DNA of 64,000 nt from Ridgeia piscesae (taxonomy: Eukaryota; Annelida; Polychaeta; Sabellida; Siboglinidae). The notes beneath the pieces were generated by a model, which worked only from the letters and a program-made list of their open reading frames with translations, was not told where the DNA came from and ran no database searches. Where the stretch lies: NCBI GenBank assembly GCA_025642075.2, contig JAODUO010001069.1, forward strand, positions 95,341-159,340. The letters are read 5' to 3'. Position numbers and translations under genes: made by a program. Positions 25,187 to 36,700 of this stretch are shown here, in pieces (positions within the stretch are counted from its first letter, which is position 1; each line of letters starts with the position of its first letter).

Positions 25187-25502
25187 TTCGTCTTTATTTG
25201 CTTTTGCATAACAATGTTGTTTAACTGCATGTACATATAATTTTTACAAAATAAACTCAATCACTCAGTATATGCATGTTTGAAGGCCATTGTACCAATA
25301 AACGAGCAAAGTGGTTGTCGGTGGATTGTCAGTTATTTACAGAAATGACAGTGCTGTATTCTTTCTATATGAAGAGATGGCTGACTGACTGACTTTGACA
25401 GAACTTCTGATTTGAGTGTTTACTTACAGCTACTACAGCGCCATCTTCCTTCATGACAATGTGCCCAGCAGAGTCAGGAATACGATCAATGCCTTGCATC
25501 AT
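23276..25502 (-). CDS. LAMTOR4: LAMTOR4, Ragulator complex protein (complete, 3 coding exons)
   Basis: Three minus-strand exons (25502-25428, 24185-24068, 23361-23276) join in matching phases to give 92 residues, close to the 99 of human LAMTOR4. Family landmarks in order are GIDRIPDSAGHIVMKEDGAV, SGGDLENDE across the first junction, FRRLSVIWDDFQ across the second, and VITVSNHRVFVCKRR at the end. LAMTOR4 is a small roadblock-fold subunit of Ragulator, which anchors Rag GTPases on the lysosome so that mTORC1 is recruited when amino acids are present. The start is the first of two ATGs; an in-frame TGA lies two codons upstream. The gene is head to head with UVRAG. Confidence 0.92.
24068..24185 (-). 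CDS. LAMTOR4: LAMTOR4 coding exon 2
   Basis: The acceptor GTTGTTGTTGCAG is followed by 39 codons plus one base. It opens with SGGDLENDEV, the most conserved LAMTOR4 stretch, and closes with NFRRLS. The donor CAG|GTCACT is weak, but it gives the correct phase into the next exon. The acceptor is copied in the repeats to its right. Confidence 0.9.
24181..24520. repeat. Degenerate minisatellite carrying the LAMTOR4 exon 2 acceptor
   Basis: Five to seven diverged copies of a unit of about 48 bp. Read on the minus strand, the copies nearest the exon contain CACTGTTGTTGTTGCAG followed by TCTG, the same acceptor and first bases as the genuine exon at 24185. Copies farther away decay to GTTTCAGTCT variants. 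Related sequence resumes at 24968-25060 after an intervening 450-bp segment. Confidence 0.7.
24521..24967. other. Segment interrupting the repeat, with a long imperfect hairpin
   Basis: This segment splits the degenerate repeat in two. At its centre, 24665-24688 pairs with 24734-24757 (22 of 24 bases, motif CCGTTTGGTTTGAACG), and the interior continues with TCTGCAATTG against GATTGCAGA. A YY1-like ATGGCGGC lies near 24773. It may be an inserted MITE-like element. No terminal duplications could be defined by eye. Confidence 0.5.
25153..25184. repeat. (AT)n microsatellite
   Basis: A run of AT dinucleotides, about 16 units, within LAMTOR4 intron 1 of the coding region. Confidence 0.9.
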
Positions 25503-25514
25503 TGTTCAGGTTTT
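25428..25514 (-). CDS. LAMTOR4: LAMTOR4 coding exon 1 (with short 5' UTR)
   Basis: The exon runs from an acceptor TTCTTTTTCAG to the donor GCT|GTAAGT. Twelve 5' UTR bases precede MMQGIDRIPDSAGHIVMKED and GAVVA. An acceptor upstream of the start codon means at least one 5' non-coding exon exists further to the right. The start is fixed by the in-frame TGA two codons before the ATG pair. Confidence 0.9.
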
Positions 25515-26318
25515 CTGAAAAAGAACAACATATCATAGCATTACAACACAACAGCGTATAATGTTCTCAAAATGTTGTGACACCAGTCATGGTTTATGCA
25601 TTTGATTTGCAGGCTAGTTAAACTATGAAGTCGTTAAACTATGAGGTCATTAGATTGATGATTAGAACTGTATCCAGTTCAGAGGAACGATAAATTTTTC
25701 AAATACTTGCCACTTACAGATTGAGTTTCTCGTAGCAGCAATAAAGATATGCACCACATCACACGCCTCCTTATTTTAGTAGGGTTTGTATAGTAGATTG
25801 AAATGGACGAATCCCTACACTGCTTCAATTCCAGACAAGTCACATACTACACCTTTTAGTGTATGTACCCTCGTTGCCATTTCGCCTAATCTGCTACCTG
25901 TCCTGAAGCTGATAGTGTTAGCAGTAGCCAAGACAGTTGGGCCTATATTATGATAATAATTTATGTAGACTTGTAGTACTAACTTATCTCGATCTACCTT
26001 ATCACCCCTCCTCACAATATTGACTATAGTCGCACCATGTTCTTATCTCCCTCGAGTGTATGACAGAGTTATCAACACAATTATGTTGGCCGTCTATACG
26101 CTAAAGAACTGGGATAATCAGGGCTTATCAATTCAAGCGTCAATGAATTACAAAGTGCACGCATTATCGCCTACAGAAACGGATTTTATCATGTCACAAA
26201 ACGTTACCAGTAATAATTAAAACAACAACACAGTGAATATGTTTACCAGTAGTCGTCGTAGCATAATACGATTATGTCGCGAATATAAATTTAATAACTG
26301 CAAAATGAGACAACTCAC
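25515..26318. other. Probable LAMTOR4 5' intron
   Basis: Intron-like sequence. It holds a 66-codon minus-strand open frame (25815-26015, with VLATANTISFRTGSRLGEMA) that I cannot assign. A decayed mobile element is possible. Confidence 0.3.
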
Positions 26319-26450
26319 TTCTCTCCTCGACACCTCGATTCCCAAACCCTCTTGTTTACGCCTACTGACTGGTCCTCCTAGCCAGATGCCTCTCCCTGTA
26401 TCCTGAGATAAATCGAGATGCACCATCAACTCTGAAACCGTGGTAGTCAT
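26319..26450 (-). promoter_or_regulatory. Candidate LAMTOR4 5' leader exon with an upstream ORF
   Basis: A minus-strand stretch ends at a good donor (AGAGAA|GTGAGT at 26319/26318). It carries an ATG-initiated frame of 44 codons beginning MTTTVSELMVHLDLSQ. Joined to the exon at 25514 this frame would stop after two more codons, so it would be an upstream ORF and not an N-terminal extension of LAMTOR4. Supported only by position and the donor. Confidence 0.3.
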
Positions 26451-27281
26451 GCTCTAGACATGTTTAAGCCACATTACGTTGTTAAAAAAACCTCACCCAA
26501 ATTAAGTATTCGGGACTACACACACTTTTAATGTGTCTTACTATACACGGAAGAAAATATCGATGCTGTACGTGAAGGAATTATACTAATAGGTGTGCAC
26601 ATGTCTTGCAGCTTACATAAATATACTGCGAATAAGATGTTATCCTATTTGACTGCGTATTTTCAATTATTCAACAAATGCAAAAAGTGTAACTCAATTA
26701 ATTACACTTGAAAATGTACAGATGCATATTTTTGTAAATATAAGATTTTATTTTACAAATAAATCGAAAATAATTTTGGCGAGTATAATTTTGGTTTATG
26801 GGCGGCCAACGAGTAATTGTTATAATATCCGCCAGAGGCGCGGTGACCTTTTTGTTCAATCATAGAGACAGCATCTGGGGTACACCGCTTTTCATCGGGG
26901 ACCGTGTGTTGATTAGCCGGAAATTGTTAAGGATACGTCGATAAATCTATGTATATTATGTTTGCTGAAGTTTAATTGATCAACACCTATACGTGAAATC
27001 ATCGTAATATACATTGATATATATACAGTGATGCGGTGTTCGTAAACTTTAATTTAACATTACAAATAACGTAATTATTCACACAGAAAGACTGAAATCT
27101 TTGACAGTGCGATCACATCTCATGACGCGGAGTCAGGCGGTGTATTATTGACAGACTTCGCTTTTTGCCAAATCAATTGCACTTTGAACTTCGTAATTAT
27201 GGCTCTTGTTAATATGTGGGACATATGTATAGCATACTTATGGTGAACCACCCAAACTCACGTAGTTAATCTCGTAACGCT
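26451..27281. promoter_or_regulatory. Intergenic region between LAMTOR4 and UVRAG, probable shared promoter
   Basis: This lies between the candidate LAMTOR4 leader exon and the UVRAG start codon. It has no repeat array and no other gene. I saw no convincing TATA box in a useful position and no full CLEAR (GTCACGTGAC) element. Bidirectional promoter function is inferred from the head-to-head arrangement. Confidence 0.4.
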
Positions 27282-27338
27282 ATGGATAATGACGAGGATA
27301 CTCTACAATTTAAACACGCCTCCCTTCCAACACGGCAG
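27282..27338 (+). CDS. UVRAG: UVRAG exon 1 (coding part)
   Basis: It encodes [19 protein letters not shown] and ends in phase 0 at CAG|GTAAGC. The last residues correspond to ELPSQQ just before the RLRHL motif of human UVRAG. It is the least conserved exon, so the start is supported by phase, the donor and the upstream in-frame stop more than by similarity. Confidence 0.8.
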
Positions 27339-30300
27339 GTAAGCATGCCGCCGAATGGTCACAGACTCCGGCATATTTAAATGTTTTAATGTTGAGTGCT
27401 CATTCTTTCAGCTGTTCACCCGGGTGGAACAGGCTGACTGGAACACAAGTCGTAGACGATTTTTCCTAAATTTATTGTTAAGCTTTTATATGTTATTTCC
27501 ACATTTAACTAGTCATAATAATTCATACATAATATATGGTAATCTACGACTACATGTATAAATTACATATTTATTATACAATCATATGTATCGCTCATTA
27601 GTTTAACTGTTACACTACTCTTTTACACTTATTTACCTTGAATCCTCTTCTACTATGTAGTCGAGGAGTTGACAAGGAAGGGAGTCAATAGCTGACTCGT
27701 GTAATCCTCCGCCCTATTTCGCAGATACTTGTCAATGTGACCCTTAAATTGGTTGACCCCTTGCGGACATAACAGCACTTCTAGGAAGTCTATTCCAATC
27801 GTTTACTATCCTTTGAGTGAAAGAGTACTTTCGTATATCAAGCCTAGAGGGTAATTTGCTTATTTTGTAAGGGTGCCCTCTTGTTTTGCCATGCTCATTT
27901 TCCATAATAAAGAAGTGGGCAGGAAAAATAATATCCAACCCATTTATTATTTTAATAACTTCCAGTAAATCGGCTCTCACCCTTCTTGTTTCCAAAGTTG
28001 TTATTTTAAATAAATATCTTAATTGACTTGGATAGTTTAAATGCCTTAATTCAGGAATAATCCTGCTCATCCTTCGTTGTATAGATTCTAATAAATCTAT
28101 ATCTTTCTGTTTAAATGGGCGCCTGAATACACAAAATATGGCTTGGGAAAAACGGCCTTAAAGTTTTCATTCAGCTCTCATTTTCTTGTTATTAGCTGTT
28201 GTCTTCACTTTATCTGGCACACGGTTTTCACTCAGTTTAATTTGATTTTTACTGTTCGCTAGAGCTGGATTTCATGTTATCAGCTGTACATAGTTTGAAA
28301 CATTGCCAGCAATTAAAATAACATGTGAATTGCGTCATACAACAAAAACACATCTATCTGTATGTGTTAACATTTGTATCACCAACGCAGCTGACCGATG
28401 AAGTACTATTTTATTCCATATTGTCCCAAAATGGAAATCAATTTTCAAAACAATCTCTTCCTCTGCGGTTATGTTTTTGCTGCTATGACTAGTACTGGAA
28501 GGTCTGTCGTAATGGCAATGAGACTTGACTCGCTTAGGAACGGTGAGACACATATATTCAAGATGAACAGAGCAAAATGACAACATGTGTATTGTTACAG
28601 CTGTATTACTGGTCCTTTTCTGGCATTAAGCATTCCTGCCTCTTGTGCCAGCTCTGTCTGTAACCTTGTGTTGGGACTGTGTGTATGTGTCTGTACTAGA
28701 GGTGATGCAGTAAAGTACGTTTCTATGGGATGGTTTTTCCATAATTTATCTATTTTTTCTCTCAAATAATTGGACTGATGGAGCGTCTACCACAGACTGT
28801 GGCAGCCCATTCCATACATCTGTACTTAGGTATAATTGATTTTTTTCTAATATTTAATCAGCATATTTATTTCTCTCATTATGATGCACCTAACAGCCAT
28901 GTGTTTTTACATTTGACTGATTGTTTCAGTGTCGGTTGCGTCATTTACGAGGGATTGCTGTGAGAAATCTGACGTTAAAAGGAAAACGACCACTTCCAGG
29001 ACCACTAACTCAGATACAAGTGTTCTTCACACTACACCTGACACTACAACACCCAGGTATTTATATATTCTGTCAATACGTCTGACCCTACAACATACAG
29101 GTATTTATACATCTCTGTCACTACACCCGACACTACAACACCCAGGTATTTATATATCTCTGTCACTACGTCTGACCCTACAACACCCAGGTATTTATAC
29201 GTCTCTGTCACTACACCTGACACTACAACATACAGGTATTTATACGTCTCTGTCACTACACCTGACACTACAACATACAGGTATTTATATATCTGTCACT
29301 ACACCTGACACTACAACACCCAGGTATTTATATATCTCTGTCACTACACCCGACACTACAACACCCAGGTATTTATATATCTCTGTCACTACATCTGACC
29401 CTACAACACCCAGGTATTTATACGTCTCTGTCACTACGTCTGACCCTACAACACCCAGGTATTTATGCATCTCTGTCACTACACCTGACACTACAACATA
29501 CAGGTATTTATATATCTCTGTCACTACATCTGACCCTACAACACCCAGGTATTTACACATCTCTGTCACTACACCTGACCCTACAAATCCCAGGTATTTT
29601 TCATCTGACACTACAACACCTAGGTATTTATACGTCTCTGTCACTACGTCTGACCATACAACACCCAGGTATTTATACATCTCTGTCACTACGTCTGACC
29701 ATACTACACCCAGGTATTTATACGTCTCTGTCACTACGTCTGACCATACAACACCCAGGTATTTATACATCTCTGTCACTACGTCTGACCATACAACACC
29801 CAGGTATTTATACATCTCTGTCACTACGTCTGACCATACAACACCCAGGTATTTATACATCTCTGTCACTACGTCTGACCATACAACACCCAGGTATTTA
29901 TACATCTCTGTCACTACGTCTGACCATACAACACCCAGGTATTTATACGTCTCTGTCACTACGTCTGACCATACAACACCCAGGTATTTATACGTCTCTG
30001 TCACTACGTCTGACCATACTACACCCAGGTATTTATACATCTCTGTCACTACGTCTGACCATACAACACCCAGGTATTTATACATCTCTGTCACTACGTC
30101 TGACCATACTACACCCAGGTATTTATACATCTCTGTCACTACGTCTGACCATACAACACCCAGGTATTTATACATCTCTGTCACTACGTCTGACCATACA
30201 ACACCCAGGTATTTATACATCTCTGTCACTACGTCTGACCATACTACACCCAGGTATTTATACATCTCTGTCACTACGTCTGACCATACAACACCCAGGT

Positions 30301-32742
30301 ATTTATACATCTCTGTCACTACGTCTGACCCTACAACACCCAGGTATTTATACGTCTCTGTCACTACGTCTGACCATACTACACCCAGGTATTTATACGT
30401 CTCTGTCACTACGTCTGACCATACAACACCCAGGTATTTATACGTCTCTGTCACTACGTCTGACCATACAACACCCAGGTATTTATACGTCTCTGTCACT
30501 ACGTCTGACCATATAACACCCAGGTATTTATACATCTCTGTCACTACGTCTGACCCTACAACACCCAGGTTTTATGTTAGAAACAAGATATTCATTAAAG
30601 TAATCATGAAACTAATCATGATTACATTCTAAGGTAGTCGTACTCGTACTTGAGTACATCATAAAGTAATCGTACTCGAGTACATTTGCTTCCTAAGTAC
30701 TCATACTCGTACTCATGCATCTTCATAGTAATCGTACTCATACTCGATTACATTTGTATTATAATCCCTCCATCTCTGTGGAACGGTGGTGAAATTGTCT
30801 GATGATGCTATTAGACTTGGCATAAAAGTTATGCAGATGTCTGAAAATATCTTCACCATCTTACAGGTCTTTGCATACTTACTATTACACCTACCGGGGT
30901 AAATATTTTGCTTTTTAACATATGCAAGTTTGTTCACCTGGTAAGGTTGTATACATATCTTGACATTTCAGATGAAAGCATTGTGGTTTGAAAACCATAC
31001 ATAATATACGTTTGTAAATGTCACCCTCCTGTTGTTTATAAATGTCACACATCACTGTGCTGTTGTTTATAAATGTCACACGTCACTGTGCTGTTGTTTA
31101 TAAATGTCACATGTCACCGTGCTGTTGTTTCCAGCATTCTACACAAGCACCAAGATGACCGGCTCACTGGTATGTAGAGACAGCATCAGTCTGGGACAGT
31201 AGGTTCATTTGATAATATATTGACCACCTTCTAGAGGTGAGAAGTCATGAGTCTGAATATTACAGTTCTGCCATTTGGAGACAATATCTGAAACACACAT
31301 TTTGGAATCAAAAACAAATACAACTCAGCCAAATCAAATTCAAACACAAATATGTTGCTTTTCCATATTTCAAATCAAATACAGATACATTTTATAAATA
31401 CATTGCATTTTTTTATTCAAATACGATTCAAGTACATGAACATCATATACCCGAACACTACCTATATCGAAGCATTAGCGAATGCACAGCTGACTTCTCT
31501 GAAACAAAGACGTGCGCAGTTATGTGAACATTTCTTCACACAAATCGAACAACCGCAGCACAAACTGCATAAACTACTACCAAAACCAAAAGGACTACAA
31601 CACACAATACACGATGCCGTACTCGATACTCTTTACCCAGAGTAAACACCAACAGGACCAAGAACTGTTTCATTAACTGGTGTCTGTTCAACCAAAAGAA
31701 CTCACAGTGACTCTTAAAAAACTTTCGTGCATGCTGATATGGATATGTGTAAAATATTGTAAAGCCTTAATTTATTTTTTAGATTTATTTATTTTAATGT
31801 TTTAAGCTATTTATAATTTTTTATAAGTTTAGTCAAATACATTGACTTATCGGCGTAACATTTTAACATAAAATACGTTTTAATGTCTTAAATGATTTTA
31901 ATTAGTTTTATTGATACGTATCGTATATTCTCTACAGTATAATTTATATTTACGCTAATGTCTTAAATTATATATTATTTGAATCTATTTTAACAAATAA
32001 TTTTATACTTTGCATGTTTTATGTACTCATTTTCAATCTTTTGGATTGCCCAGAGAGAGTGAAATAAACAATTATTATGAACTTTATGGTTTTACTACAC
32101 ATTGAGGAAAACCTGGCTTCTTTTGTGCTAGCTCAGGATGTTTACACAGCAGGAGACAGCAGGAGACAGCAGAATTCTTTGAAGAACATTCCCAGTCAAA
32201 ACCTGCTGTTACAGCTGTAGATGGTGGTAATTAAGCCTCACTGGCTTCCCATTCATTCATTGATTTTTGACCATCAGCTTCAGTGTAGCCCATTTTCATT
32301 TTCTCAGTGCTGCCTGTCCACTACTGACCCTACCACTGGTGTGAAAAACATTCTGTCTTGATTCTTGAACCAGCTAGACTATGTGAGGCAATGCTTTGCC
32401 ATTTGTTGTAAAACATGTACGTATTTGGTTGTATTTGCAAATACTTTCAAATACAGATCAAATACAACAAATACATGACACTTCTGTAATTTCCAAACCA
32501 GATTCAAATAAAAACAATTCTATACTAAAATACAAATAAGTATTTGGAGCTAACCCTGATATCCACAGCTCCACCAGATATTTAGTTCAATTAGTGTAAA
32601 GACTACACAGTTCACTTTGGAGAACATATGTTATCACAGGACATGGGTAATGATCATCTTAGCCTCTCTTAAATGAGTCCGGGACAAAAGCCCCTCCAGA
32701 CTAAAGCCCCTCATAAAAAAATTAACATATATATATAACCTG

Positions 32743-32773
<31 letters not shown>

Positions 32774-33678
32774 TCTTTATATTCATACTAGCATATATAT
32801 ATATTTGGGATGTAGGAAATATAAATACATACGTCATATTCTGCTCACAATAGCAGGCATAATACAGGTTGCTCTTCAAGTGTATACCCTCTGGTCTGAG
32901 TTTGTCTGGCAGTCTGGAGCAAAGTTGCTCCAGTATGTTTGTGAATGTGGCTCCAGAAAGTGGTGGAATGAAACAGTCAGTGGTCAGTCTGAAACAGTCA
33001 GTGGTCAGTCTGTCACCAATACGCCTGTTTGGATCTTTTTGTATTTGATGTATTTTTCAAGATAAATAAAGTTCTGATTTCGTTAATTATTTTTGAATCT
33101 TGTATCTATATTGAGGGCTTATGTGCGATGGGTTTTTGTCCTGAAGGAAGTTTTTTGTCAGTGCATCCTGTTAAACAGATGATACAAACAAGTTTACAAA
33201 GACAAGGGTGGGAAGTTCTATGGATACATTGTGGATAGAATGAATGTCTTTGTATCGCAGAATCCAACATGGACGAGTGTGGCTTTGTCGGCAGTGGGCA
33301 AAGAACACAATGTTGACTTGGCTGGCAAGTGTATCCTTTCAGAACAGTCTGAGTAGTAACTCGTAATAGTGTCTCATTGTAATACTGGTCTCGAATCGTG
33401 AACTGTTCTGCTTAGTTGAAATATATCAGTTATGTATTTGACTTGTAGAACTGTCAGGTGCCAGTCGAAGGTTTAGAATCATGATAAAATATATTAAAAG
33501 CAGTACTGAGAGAACACTAAGAACAGGCACTTTTACTATTGCTTTGGACACTGTGTATGTATTTGCCATTAGTTCGATTCTACTGTCTTCTCTTCCAAAA
33601 TGTCCAATATTTTGTAGAGAATCAATGATACTGATGCGGGGGGTAGAGTTATTTGTTTAACACACACACTCTCTCACA

Positions 33679-33776
<98 letters not shown>

Positions 33777-36700
33777 GAAGATATCCAGATAAAGCTGATT
33801 AGCCTTATGTGGTTGTTATTGGGTGGCACACAGGGTGTTGTGTCAACTGAGTGTCGTGTAAGTTCCGTGACACTGGTCAGTTGTCGTGGTGCGGGTGTGG
33901 CAAGGCTGGCTGGACATGGTCAGTCTGTGCATAGAGTGGCTGGTGGACCTCAGTCAACTCGTCTACCTCGGGGAGAAGGTACTGTCTTCATGTCACCTCA
34001 CCAACTTCACAAAACATCCACACATGTATCCAAAGTAATCCAATGTACACAGGTGTATCCAAAGTAATCCAATGTACACAGATGTATCCAAAGTAATCCA
34101 ATGCACACAGATGTATCCAAAGTAATCCAATGTACACAGATGTATCCAAAGTATTCCAATGTACACAGATGTATCCAAAGTAATCCAATGTACACAGATG
34201 TATCCAAAGTATTCCAATGTACACAGATGTATCCAAAGTAATCCAATGTACACAGATGTATCCAAAGTATTCCAATGTACACAGATGTATCCAAAGTAAT
34301 CCGATGTACACAGGTGTATCCAAAGTATTCCAATGTACACAGATGTATCCAAAGTAAACCGATGTACACAGATGTATCCAAAGTAATCCAATGTACACAG
34401 ATGTATCCAAAGTAACCCAATGTACGCAGATGTATCCAAAGTAACCCAATGCACACAGATGTATCCAAAGTAACCCAATGTACATAGATGTATCCAAAGT
34501 AATCCAATGTACACATATGTATCCAAAGTAATCCAATGTACACAGATGTATCCAAAGTAACCCAATGTACGCAGATGTATCCAAAGTAACCCAATGCACA
34601 CAGATGTATCCAAAGTAACCCAATGTACATAGATGTATCCAAAGTAATCCAATGTACACAGGTGTATCCAAAGTAATCCACTATATTGTAATTCTTCCAG
34701 CAGCACTTTGTCTAAAGATCACAACTAGTGGACTTAAACACGCCATTGTTGTGTAGTCTTTGTGTAGTAATAGCCAAAGAATAATATGTTGTTTAATTAC
34801 CTGAATGAATAAGAGTTATTGTTTTGAGTGACGAAAGTGCATCTGGTGTAGTTGTGATATGAGAGTAGTGTAATCATAATACATTAAAAGTCAGTTTGCA
34901 TGTCAACTAGATGTGACCGACATTGCCTGTTTGACTTTAGATCCAGCGAGAAGGCTCGCACTTCGCAGACAACTCCCTTGTGTTTGCCATGTTTGAAGGT
35001 TACTATGGGATACGACCTCAGCAGGTAAGGTCAATATAAGGTCAGTGTAAGGTCAATGTAGTGATTCAGATGAAATACAGCAGCAGAAGGAAGTTGTTCA
35101 CAACTCTGGACACTTGTCACATGGAACATGGTCACTTGTCACAAGGAACGAGGACACTTGTCACAAGGAACATGGACACTTGTCACAACGAAAGTGGACA
35201 CTTGTCACAAGGAAAGTGGACACTTGTCACAAGGAACGTGGACACTTGTCAAGGAACGTAGTCACTTGTCACAAGGAACGAGGACCCTTGTCACAAGGAA
35301 CAATGACACTTGTCACAAGGAACGAGGACACTTGTCACAAGGAATGTAGACACTTGTCACAAGGAATGAGGACACTTGTCGCAAGGAATGTGGACACTTG
35401 TCACAAGGAACATGGACACATGTCACAAGGAATGTGGACACATGTCACAAGGAATGTGGACACTTGTCACAAGGAATGAGGACACTTGTCACAAGAAACG
35501 TGGACACTTGTCACAAGGAATGAGGACACTTGTCACAAGGAACGTGGACCGTTGTCACAAGGAACGTGGACCCTTGTAACAAGGAATGTGGACACTTGTC
35601 ACAAGGAACGTGGACACCTGTCACAAGGAATGTGGACACTTCTCCCAAGGAATGTGGACACTTGTCACAAGGAACATGGACAGTTGTCACAAGGAATGTG
35701 GATACTTGTCACAAGGAACATGGACACTTGTCACAAGGAACGTGGACACTTGTCACAAGGAACGTGGACACTTGTCACAAGGAACGAGGACCCTTGTCAT
35801 AAGGAACGAAGACATTTGTCACAAGGAACGTGGACACTTGTCACAACGAACGAAGACACTTGTCACAAGGAACGTGGACACTTGTCACAAGGAACGAGGA
35901 CCCTTGTCACAAGGAACGAGGACCCTTGTCACAACGAACGAAGACATTTGTCACAAGGAATGTGGACACTTGTCACAAGGAACGAGGACCCTTGTCACAA
36001 CGAACGAAGACACTTGTCACAAGGAACGTGGACACTTGTCACAAGGAACGAGGACCCTTGTCACAAGGAACGAAGACATTTGTCACAAGGAACGAGGACC
36101 CTTGTCACAATGAACGAGGACACTTGTCACAACGAACAAGGACCCTTGTCACAACGAACGAAGACATTTGTCACAAGGAACGAGGACCCTTGTCACAAGG
36201 AACGAGGACACTTGTCACAACGAACGAAGACACTTGTCACAAGGAACGTGGACACTTGTCACAAGGAATGAGGACCCTTGTCACAAGGAACGAGGACCCT
36301 TGTCACAACGAACGAAGACATTTGTCACAAGGAACGAGGACCCTTGTCACAAGGAACGAGGACACTTGTCACAACGAACGAAGACACTTGTCACAAGGAA
36401 CATGGACACTTGTCACAAGGAACGAGGACCCTTGTCACAAGGAACGAGGACCCTTGTCACAACGAACGAAGACATTTGTCACAAGGAACGTGGACACTTG
36501 TCACAAGGAACGAGGACACTTGTCACAAGGAACGAGGACCCTTGTCACAACGAACGAAGACACTTGTCACAAGGAACGTGGACACTTGTCACAACGAACG
36601 AAGACATTTGTCACAAGGAATGTGGACACTTGTCACAAGGAACGAGGACACTTGTCACAAGGAACGAGGACCCTTGTCACAACGAACGAAGACACTTGTC

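Larger units (their letters stand above)
31170..33260 (+). other. UVRAG intron 3
   Basis: It contains a degraded LINE tail (31440-31646), an (AT)n tract and otherwise AT-rich unique sequence. No other gene is supported. Confidence 0.7.

Noticed and set aside
25815..26015. 66-codon minus-strand frame as a LAMTOR4 or separate gene exon
   Set aside because: No family motif recognised and no splice signals that link it in phase. Left as unassigned.
29285..30544. 419-codon minus-strand open frame ([13 protein letters not shown] repeats)
   Set aside because: Antisense reading of the same 45-bp array, with no non-repetitive coding sequence.
28929..30632. 567-codon plus-strand open frame ([14 protein letters not shown] repeats)
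   Set aside because: It is in a different frame from UVRAG exon 2 and consists of the 45-bp donor array. Lack of stops follows from the unit length being a multiple of three.
33321..33360. Extension of UVRAG exon 4 through CILSEQSE to a stop
   Set aside because: Reading past the donor at 33330 meets TAG, while splicing there in phase 1 restores the conserved F-VVVRVW junction.
33988..34706. Three overlapping minus-strand open frames of 224-237 codons
   Set aside because: All arise from a 29-bp minisatellite that has no stop in any register; a shared peptide appears in all frames.
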